From the NCBI GenBank assembly GCA_025201345.1, contig JAIXMG010000031.1, positions 186,001 through 250,000 of the forward strand: a DNA stretch of 64,000 bases, in the 5' to 3' direction. The notes beneath the pieces were generated by a model. The model was not told the origin of the DNA. It did no database searches and worked only from the letters and a program-made list of their open reading frames with translations. The DNA comes from Thamnidium elegans (lineage: Eukaryota; Mucoromycota; Mucoromycetes; Mucorales; Mucoraceae). Shown one piece after another: positions 56,572 through 64,000 of the stretch (position 1 is its first letter; every line of letters starts with the position of its first letter). The position numbers and the translations under genes are program-made.

Positions 56572-57074
56572 CTACTCAATGTCATTTGTAGTAGTATTTG
56601 CAGGTGAAGATTGAGCTTACAAATAAAAAACATTAGTTTATTTTCTTTTTCTTTAAAAAAATAAATAAACTTACTGTATGTATTCAAGAAATCATCCATA
56701 TTAACATAATCCAATCCTTGATCCGATTCAAACCCAAGTTCATTAGCAAGTGATTTCAAACTAGTTTCTAAATCTTGAGCGTTGGTAGGTGGTGGCATAT
56801 TTAATAACTGCTGCTCGTTTTTTATAGAGGATTCTTGTTTTACATCAGGTACGTCAAAATAGGTGCTATTGGTGAGCTGGTTAAATAAAGCGGGATTGGT
56901 TTGGGCTAAACTGACAAGGCCTTGGAATTGGGGTAAATTTAAGAGTGAGGAAAGATCTGGTGTGTTGGTATGATGTGTAGATTGGTGCAGGTGTGTATTA
57001 GATATATTAAGGTTAGGTACTGCTACTACATACATAAAAAAAAGGGGGATGTTTAGTATATATTATGGAGCGTT

Positions 57075-57105
<31 letters not shown>

Positions 57106-58163
57106 TACCTAGTGATGCCGCAGTGGCTTTTTTTGTTTGATCGTTTAATGCAATGGCAGCAGCAAGATCAGCTGTGGCAGGTTGTTGATTTACAGGTAAA
57201 GAATCATTCACAAATTCGGATATATCAAATTGAGGAGATATACGTGCTTGTTTTGAAGGTGTCGGCTGATCTTGATGATCTTCATCTACATCTTCAATCT
57301 TATTATATTCTCTTTTTTTACCAGTGCTAGTAGGTTCATTGACATCAGCAAGTAAATATCTACGTTTGCGAGGAATCACGACGTGCTTATTTTTATCACT
57401 TGAAAACACTGAAGCCAAAAACCTCAATATTTTATCAATGGTTTCCTGATGTCTATGATGTCTTTCTCGCGATGCTACATTCTCTTGCCATAACACTTGG
57501 TTATCCGTTTGAACGTTTTTTAATTCGTTACTGATTGACATTTGATGCTTTTTGATGGCGGCTATCTCGTCTAGGATATGATGTAAATCGATTGTGCCAG
57601 TCTCTTTTTCTTCAGGGTCTCGACCTTTTTTACGGGTGACAAGTAATAGTAAATCAGGTTGGTTGCGTTGGAAGTGTGGGTTACTGAATTCCCAGCGCTC
57701 TGTCTCGCCTTCGGTACTAAGTACTCCGTTTTGAAGGTGCGGCACTTTATGAAATCCGTACATGTTGAGTTGACGTACAAATGAAGAAAAATTACTGTGT
57801 TTAAAGAAGCGTGGTAGGACTTTTTTAGCAAATTCTTCATGACGAACTACGATAAATGAAAGCCCATCGTCTGACCATCGAATTAATTCATCTGTTGTAT
57901 GATCATCAACCATACTATTATTATTAAAAATATATATAAATATATATATTTTGTTAATTATCCTGTTATATTGAGGGGAGGTTTTTTTTTTCTTCTTTCT
58001 TTCTTTCTTACTTGTAAAGTTTGTTTAAAAATGCCGGTACGTTTTGTAACTTGTTTCTTTGGATTTGACTAGGATTCATTACCATTTTTGCAGTTGAAGG
58101 AGTTTGCGGGTTAGGTGCAATTGAACTTAATAAAGGTGCAATGGAAGCTGGAATTTGACTCAT
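56572..58163 (-). CDS. HSF1: Heat shock factor-type transcription factor
   Basis: Four exons (58012-58163, 57109-57914, 56675-57025, 56572-56615, minus strand) give 450 aa. The HSF DNA-binding domain (residues about 40-145) reads [70 protein letters not shown]…[26 protein letters not shown], with the recognition helix [19 protein letters not shown] heptad region follows ([36 protein letters not shown]), the trimerisation coiled coil HR-A/B. A basic cluster IPRKRRYLL and GKKREYNK may be nuclear signals. The C-terminus carries acidic-hydrophobic activator-like sequence ([29 protein letters not shown]). Exon 2 ends in a donor followed by a GA repeat. The acceptor of intron 2 is a NAGNAG type (57022/57025), allowing one-residue variants. 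Confidence 0.93.
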
Positions 58164-58860
58164 TTTTTTTTTTCTTCTTCTTCTCTCTCTCTCTCTTTTA
58201 CTGAAAAGGCCCTGCAAGAGAAAGGTCTTTTTTTTTATAAAAAAAAAAAATCTTCGCTGAGAACCAATTATGTAGAATTGTTAATAAGCCAACTTTTGAA
58301 TGAAAGGAGGAGGTCACAGTCACTTCAAAAGAAAAAAAAAGTAGGAGTTGTACGATAAAGTGAGGTTATTGAATGCAATTATTTTGAATAGATTCAAGTT
58401 TTACTTGCAATTGATAGTAAGGGGAGTCCCCTTCTTTTGCAAGATAGAGTCGGAAAGTGAAAGTGAATGCGTAACCAAATGTATGCCAAACACATGACGT
58501 ACTTGTCAAAAAGAGGTTGGGGTTACTGCTTTGATTGTTTTTGTCAAGAGTTACAAGTGCAATTGACAGATATACGTTTCTTTGTAAGGATCGAGTTAGA
58601 ACTGTCATCTTTAAAGAAGGTATTATACCAGTAGTTCAACAAAAAAAAACACTGAAGAATTTTACACATAATAGTGTATTTATCGTTTGTGCATACGATG
58701 TTCTTTTTTTATAGATGATTATGTAAAAAAAAAAAGTACCTTTCCCCTTTCTTTCGTTTCGGATTGTTGTTGTTGTTATACTTTTTAAACTACCGCTCTA
58801 CAATATATTTTTCTCATATTTTTTTTTTCTTTTTCAAGACTCTTTCTTTTTTTTTTAGAG
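58164..58860. promoter_or_regulatory. Divergent intergenic region HSF/CECR5-like
   Basis: 0.7 kb between divergent starts. T/C-rich leaders flank both genes. No convincing three-unit heat-shock element (nGAAnnTTCnnGAA) was seen. A GTTGTTGTTGT stretch lies near 58766-58776. Confidence 0.45.
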
Positions 58861-60391
58861 ATGTCAAGTGTGTTAAAACGTTCGTTTGGTATTAAACAAG
58901 GAGTGTTTGGTAGTTTTGGGTCAAGATATATATCTACTACTAGTAAACCAAACTATGCTTTTGCGTTTGATATTGATGGTGTTTTAATCAAGGTAAATAT
59001 TAAACACGAGGGATAGAGTTTCTTTTTTTTGTTAAAAAAATATGTTTTTTTTTTCTAGGGAAATAAACAAATCCCTGAAGCTACTCGGTAAGCAGAAAAG
59101 ATAATAATTTTAAATACAAAAGTACTTATATTGTATAGTGCGCTCAAGTTATTGAATGGAGATAATTCCAGTAATAGGTAATACACACATCTTTTTTTTT
59201 AAAAAAAAAGAAGGCGTAGTTTTTTTTTTAAAAAAAAAGTATTACAATAGACGTATTCCATTTGTTTTATTAACAAACGGTGGAGGAGTTACAGAATCCC
59301 AAAAAGCAGAACAAATCAGTGAACTGATCAATGTTAAAATCGACCCTAAGCAAGTCGTATTGTCTCATTCACCTATGCAGAACTTGGCAAAAAAATACAG
59401 TGATAAACGAGTCTTAATTGTAGGTGGTAGAGGTCGCAGTTGTTATGACGTTGCTAAAAATTATGGATTTCACGAGGCTGTTACGCCTCATGATATTATG
59501 CATTGGAATAGCTCATCATGGCCTCTTTCAACACCTACTAGTGATTTATCCATGTTGACTAATGTAAGCAGTATCATGTGAAGTAGAAGGTGGTTTTTCT
59601 TTTTTACTTACTCTTTTCTTTTTTAAGCCCGCGCAAGAGTTCTCTCAACTTCCTATTCATGCTGTTATGGTGTTCCATGATTCATTTGATTGTAAGTAAA
59701 AAAAAAAAGAGGTATCATTTGAATTGGATCGTAACGGAGTTTGTTTTTTAAAAAGGGGGAAGAGATATCCAAATTATGTTGGATGCACTTTGTTCTCATA
59801 ATGGTATTCTGGGTACAAGAAAGAATGATTATACAGTTCAAGATGTACCACTTTACTGGTCCAATGTAAGTCTTTTAAAATTCCCTTTTTGTTTTTTGTT
59901 TGTGCTGATATCTTTTTGTGTGTGTGTGTAGAATGATCTTGTAAGTATTTTTAAATAATAATAGTACTAATAATACAGTAACACTTTATATATATAAAAA
60001 AAAGATTTGGAGCACAGACTTCCCTGCACCTCGTTTAGGTCAAGGTGCTGTCAAGGTCGCTCTTGACTCGTTGTACAAGACGTTAACTGGTAAAAACTTA
60101 CAATCAGTTTCGTTCGGTAAACCTCATGCAGCCACATACCAGTTTGCAGATCAGGTATTAGATGCCATTACAACCGAAAAGTTTGTAGGTAAGCGTAATG
60201 TGTATGCTGTAGGAGATAATCCAGCAGCAGATATTCAAGGTGCTAATGGTTACGGGTGGACAAGTATCTTGGTACGTACTGGTGTGTTCACTGGAAAAGA
60301 TAACTCAAAGGAGTTCCCGGCTCAAATTGTGTGTGAGAATGTTGAGGAAGCTGTAGAGAAGGTTATTGCTTTGGAAGAAGGGAAGCTTTAG
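58861..60391 (+). CDS. HAD-superfamily hydrolase, CECR5/HDHD5-like (mitochondrial)
   Basis: Haloacid-dehalogenase-fold protein of the CECR5/YKR070W group. The N-terminus MSSVLKRSFGIKQGVFGSFGSRYISTTSK is basic and hydroxylated, a likely mitochondrial presequence. Motif I is AFAFDIDGVLIKG (DxDG), motif II is IPFVLLTNGGG, and the C-terminal motifs are FGKPHAATYQFADQVLD (motif III Lys) and NVYAVGDNPAADIQGANGYGWTSILVRTGVF. At least six introns; one (about 59175-59250) contains two TnAn palindromes, and the donor AATAG|GTAATA is chosen because it keeps the frame to RRIPFVLLTNGG. The phosphatase substrate in this family is not established. Confidence 0.9.
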
Positions 60392-60612
60392 ATTTTGACA
60401 TTTTTTAAAAAAAGTGACTTGAAATAAAAAAGAACAGCTTTTTAACAGCTTTTTATAGTGATGTCATTGTGGCTTTTTTTTTGACACCTGGGTATTTTTT
60501 CATCCTAAAATGGGGTTTATATGATATTTTTTTTTTCTATATTTTTTTTTTTATTTTGTTACATTATATATATAAAAAAAACCCCCATTAATTGATGCAA
60601 AGAAGCTGAGAC

Positions 60613-63000
60613 ATGTCTTTTCAGTTTCGAGAGCCTTGTACACGCTCACTACGACCTTGGAATTTTTTTAGACGATCCTTGCCTACACGACTCTTTTTTC
60701 AGGGCACCCCTCTTCCCAAGCGCCATTATATCCAACCCGTACCTAAAAAAAAGGCCACTCGCTTATGGCTGCACTATCAGAATACCTATGCGACCAGTAA
60801 AAGTAGTCTTGATACCGAACACTACGATGTTTTAATGACCACTTTATTGGATAAAGCCAAACATGGTTCCAAAACAGGGTTTTGGACAAAAATCATTCAG
60901 GCCTTTGAAGAGTCGAAATTGATTAACGTATCTACTTCACCAAACATGTACGTGACCGCCATTGAGGCATACGGAAGAAGCCGAAATAAGCTTAAAGTTA
61001 CTAGTATTTTTAAAGAATTTAAAAAAAGGTACCTGTTAAAGTCTGGGTGGTATGGCGTTTATTTCAATGCGTTGATTGATTGTGGTGAATTGACGATGGC
61101 TAGACGGGTCCTTGTTCAGGATATCATGTATAATCCTTGTGTCTCTCGTAAACAAGTCTCAAGTTATTTATCGAGGTTTGTAGAGTACTGTTTAAAACGA
61201 CATAATGTACCGTTGGCGATTCAAATGACCGAGTCTCATCATGGATTTACATGGGATAAAGATGCATTGGATAGAGTGATACATGCTCTTTTTAATGTAC
61301 CCGTCACACCTTTATCAATAGAAGCCTTTATAGAAAATTACAGCACACAAGATAAAGCGACGAGAATAGAATTATTTACATTATTTAATTTGGTCTGTAA
61401 GCAAGATCAGTTTGTACCAACACTCAAGACCTGTCATATATTATTACAACAACTCGTCAGCAAAGATCATATTAGAAGAGTAAAGTCAATCTTGTGTTAT
61501 ATGCGACAAGTTGGAATTCAACCTACATTAGAAACAGTCGATATTTTAAAAGAGTTAAGTCAAGTGACGAATTTAGATGAGCATGTATATAAAAACTGGT
61601 TGGTGGCTATAGAGAAAAGACAAGAACAATATATCACAAAATTAAAAGGGTTTATGGACCGAGGTGAATTAGAAACGATTGGATTAGACTGGATAGATAA
61701 ACACGGTATTGTTTTAGACGGACATGCGCTTGTGCTAGAACACTGGGTTAAACAAGGTCACTGGAATCGTTGTATTATAGAATTTGATAGATTGTTCGAT
61801 CAAAATGTTAATTTAAATCGAAAATGCATAAAGTCAATGTTAGTTGCTTGGTTAGCCAGTGGACAAGATTGGATGTACTGTGAACGTGTGATAAATCAGT
61901 ATAAAAGTATATTTAGAGCCAATACTGCTATTCATTTACTAGATACCTTGTTACATTTGGAAACAAAACGTGGACAACCGTTGGTACCTGGAGACCATAT
62001 CGTAAAATCTTTACAGTTGTTGGAACATAAATTAAATATACCTTTTACAGCACAAGAAATAAGTCAAGTGATTTTACTACTTGGAAAACGAGGTGATATA
62101 GAGAATGGTTATCGACTTTATAAATGGGTTCGAAGTACAGAAACAAATAATCAACGATGCTCTGAAGAAAGTATTTATAGAGCTATAATGGAGAGTGCTA
62201 CACGAAATAATGATACAAGAAGATTAGAACGTGCGTGGGTTGATATGCAGTATCGACAACGGTTTTTGGGAAATCAAGATCAGACTAAACAACAACATAA
62301 TTTAACCTTGTATAATATCCTTTTGAATGGGTTTGCTTCTCGATTACCACGACCAGACTTAACTTGTGTACGCAAATTATATCAACGCATGTTGAATCAA
62401 AAGATGGTACCTGATATTGTTACCTATAACATCTTGATCAAGGCGTTTGTCAATGCTAATAATATGGAAGCTGCAAATCAAATATTTAAAAAGATGATTG
62501 AATCAGGTATTGAACCAGATAGGTATTCAACCAATACTATATTAAATGGATGGATTATACGTAGAGATTGGAATCATGTTGAAACTTTTGTTAAGGAATT
62601 GAGAAAATCACCGCATAAATTAGATTTAGTTACTTTTAATTTATTAGTACAAAGTTTTTTACAGTTAGATTCAAAGACCATGAATTATACTCATGTATTG
62701 AAGTATCAAAATAAATGGAAACATATTGAACAATTAAAAGAAGAGAAACGTGATAACATCAAAATGACGCGTGACAAGATTTGGCAGATATTTGAATCAA
62801 CTACTGGATTTAGTAAACAATCAATTATCAGCCTTAAGCAGCCATTAGAACCAGATCAGAACGCGTTTATAAAGTTGTTTTCAAGCACAGATGAACCAGA
62901 TCATGTTACTTACAAGTTGTTTATGAAGGCCTTTGATAGTATAGGTGATACAAAGTCTGCAGAAACTATTTCTCGGTGGATGAAGTATCGACTAAAGTAA
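60613..63000 (+). CDS. Mitochondrial pentatricopeptide-repeat (PPR) protein
   Basis: Single-exon gene, 795 aa. The N-terminus MSFQFREPCTRSLRPWNFFRRSLPTRLFFQGTPLPKRHYIQ is Arg-rich and lacks acidic residues after Glu7, an expected mitochondrial presequence. PPR units are clearest in the C-terminal third: LTCVRKLYQRMLNQKMVPDIVTYNILIKAFVNANNMEAANQIFKKMIESGIEPDRYSTNTILNGWIIRRDW, and DHVTYKLFMKAFDSIGDTKSAETISRWMK at the end. Earlier ones include KVTSIFKEFKKRYLLKSGWYGVYFNALIDCGELTMARRVL. It probably binds organellar RNA for stability or translation. No specific orthologue is named. It is unusual here in having no intron over 2.4 kb. Confidence 0.9.
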   Translation: MSFQFREPCTRSLRPWNFFRRSLPTRLFFQGTPLPKRHYIQPVPKKKATRLWLHYQNTYATSKSSLDTEHYDVLMTTLLDKAKHGSKTGFWTKIIQAFEESKLINVSTSPNMYVTAIEAYGRSRNKLKVTSIFKEFKKRYLLKSGWYGVYFNALIDCGELTMARRVLVQDIMYNPCVSRKQVSSYLSRFVEYCLKRHNVPLAIQMTESHHGFTWDKDALDRVIHALFNVPVTPLSIEAFIENYSTQDKATRIELFTLFNLVCKQDQFVPTLKTCHILLQQLVSKDHIRRVKSILCYMRQVGIQPTLETVDILKELSQVTNLDEHVYKNWLVAIEKRQEQYITKLKGFMDRGELETIGLDWIDKHGIVLDGHALVLEHWVKQGHWNRCIIEFDRLFDQNVNLNRKCIKSMLVAWLASGQDWMYCERVINQYKSIFRANTAIHLLDTLLHLETKRGQPLVPGDHIVKSLQLLEHKLNIPFTAQEISQVILLLGKRGDIENGYRLYKWVRSTETNNQRCSEESIYRAIMESATRNNDTRRLERAWVDMQYRQRFLGNQDQTKQQHNLTLYNILLNGFASRLPRPDLTCVRKLYQRMLNQKMVPDIVTYNILIKAFVNANNMEAANQIFKKMIESGIEPDRYSTNTILNGWIIRRDWNHVETFVKELRKSPHKLDLVTFNLLVQSFLQLDSKTMNYTHVLKYQNKWKHIEQLKEEKRDNIKMTRDKIWQIFESTTGFSKQSIISLKQPLEPDQNAFIKLFSSTDEPDHVTYKLFMKAFDSIGDTKSAETISRWMKYRLK

Positions 63001-63184
63001 AATATATACCAGCCCTTTTTTTTTTTATCCCTCTTTTTATATTATGTGACGTTTTTTTTTTTTTTTTTTTTTTTATCATTATTTTTTGTTACTAGAATAA
63101 AAACTTTTTTATTTTTACTCTTAAAAAATCAACAGAGATAAATACATATATTTTATTATAAACTCGTCGACAACTTGACAACTA

Positions 63185-63923
63185 ATGAGCGACTTTACAA
63201 CAGAACCAACTCAAAGTTACAATGATACAATAAAAATTGAAGCAGAATTACCGACTTTTGAACATAATAAGGAGTGGGATGCTGGTATGGAGTTGGCTTT
63301 ATTAAACGCTATTTCGCGTTGTAAACCAGTCGGTAAATATAAAAATTAATGATTATATAAATATACAAGTATTAAAGAATAGTGGGATAGGTATACATAA
63401 ACATTTTCGTATTATTAGTGTACAAAAACAATTTAATCAATATAGTCCAGTTACATGTACAATAAAAGAGATATGGCAAAGGTTAGGCGAATTTTATGGC
63501 ATGTCAGCACTAGATGAATTAGAGGAAGAGGATGAAGAACAAGAGGAAGAAGAAAGAGAGGAACAAGAAAAGAGTAAAGGAGAAGTTTTACATGAATTTT
63601 GTTTACCTTTAGAAGATTATGAACAATTAATATCAGAGCATAGACAAGATGATCAACAATCGATATCTTCCGTGCGCGAAGGTGATGATGACTCAATAAG
63701 TTCACCTAATATTCCGCCAGCTAAACGTACTCGCACCAGTAAAAGAGAGTCATCACCGGCCAATTCGGTTGCTGATTCAATTACTTCCACACCCGAACCA
63801 GAAGAAGGTAATTTAATTTCACCCCTGTTCTGCCCCAACCACCAATTGAATTTATTCTAGTTTTTTTTTCTTTTTTTCTAACCCAATAATATAACAAATA
63901 ATAATAATAAAAAAAAAATCACC

Positions 63924-63954
<31 letters not shown>

Positions 63955-64000
63955 GGAAAGTCGTCTAGAAGAACTTCAAGAGGTACTAGAAGAATAGAAT
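63185..64000 (+). CDS. EAF7: NuA4 subunit EAF7 / MRGBP-like, partial at window end
   Basis: Chromatin-modification subunit of the NuA4 histone acetyltransferase (Eaf5/7/3 module in yeast). Exon 1 (63185-63332) encodes IEAELPTFEHNKEWDAGMELALLNAISRCKPV. Exon 2, from 63391, continues GIHKHFRIISVQKQFNQYSPVTCTIKEIWQRLGEFYGMSALDELEEEDEEQEEEE, the Eaf7 signature (…KPVGIHKHF…W..L..LY/FxxxxLDE). An acidic stretch is followed by FCLPLEDYEQLISEHR and Ser-rich text. A further exon starts after an A29 run near 63955 (GKSSRRTSRGTRR) and runs off the window, so the stop is not seen. Confidence 0.85.

Noticed and set aside
1..64000. CRISPR arrays, prokaryotic operons, prophage or IS elements
   Set aside because: Spliceosomal introns throughout and eukaryotic gene families; no regularly spaced repeats seen.

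Overview
This is a window of an AT-rich fungal nuclear genome. Genes are broken by many short GT-AG introns (about 50-110 bp), long A/T homopolymers are common, there are no operons, and the housekeeping set is typically fungal. Sel1-repeat paralogues, an OPT transporter, a Gti1/Pac2 regulator and decayed copies of protein families I associate with Mucorales point to an early-diverging fungus of the Mucoromycota, probably Mucorales. That placement is an inference from gene content, not from a marker gene.

Layout. 0.4-5.4 kb: tandem duplicate of a peroxisomal 4-coumarate-CoA-ligase-like acyl-CoA synthetase (both end in SKL). 6.2-8.5 kb: DHA2-type MFS drug exporter. 8.8-10.2 kb: Sel1-repeat gene with an in-frame stop that may be spliced out. 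10.5-20.8 kb: dense housekeeping block: SmD3, RCL1, PEX2, TAF13, the spliceosomal helicase Aquarius/Cwf11 and TRM9. 21.5-22.3 kb: decayed protein-coding relic followed by stem-loops. 22.8-31.3 kb: RRP9, ASA1/GNB1L, an ammonium transporter, a 97-aa conserved-looking protein and a RanBPM/Gid1-like protein. 32.2-37 kb: mitochondrial uS10, OPT transporter, ribosomal protein uS9. 37-39.4 kb is gene-free. 39.4-44.3 kb: siderophore-type MFS transporter, then two more Sel1 genes (one intact, one broken). 44.3-46.8 kb is gene-free and rich in homopolymers. 46.8-49.3 kb: WOPR transcription factor and 14-3-3. 49.7-50.3 kb: dead Tc1/mariner-like transposase. 51.2-63 kb: arrestin-like protein, an ALG12 mannosyltransferase joined to a C-terminal glutaredoxin, a heat-shock factor, a CECR5-like HAD hydrolase and a PPR protein. 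The window ends inside EAF7.

Functional threads. Four genes act on RNA: SmD3 and Aquarius in splicing, RCL1 and RRP9 in the U3/SSU processome. PEX2 and the two SKL-tagged ligases are peroxisomal. Nutrient uptake is represented by a twin-His ammonium transporter with GATA sites upstream, and a siderophore transporter whose promoter carries a perfect palindrome of the fungal iron-GATA motif.

The strongest novel candidate is the ALG12-glutaredoxin fusion (54004-55817). The single intron splits the codon of the first catalytic Cys of CPYC. If the intron is retained, a stop codon formed by the splice donor ends the protein after the mannosyltransferase. Other items worth following: a 155-bp identical tract between the tandem ligases (gene conversion), more than twenty dispersed TnAn palindromes of which about half lie in introns, and the three Sel1 paralogues in different states of decay. 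Exon boundaries were read by eye. Where I summed exon lengths they gave an integral number of codons, which supports those models.
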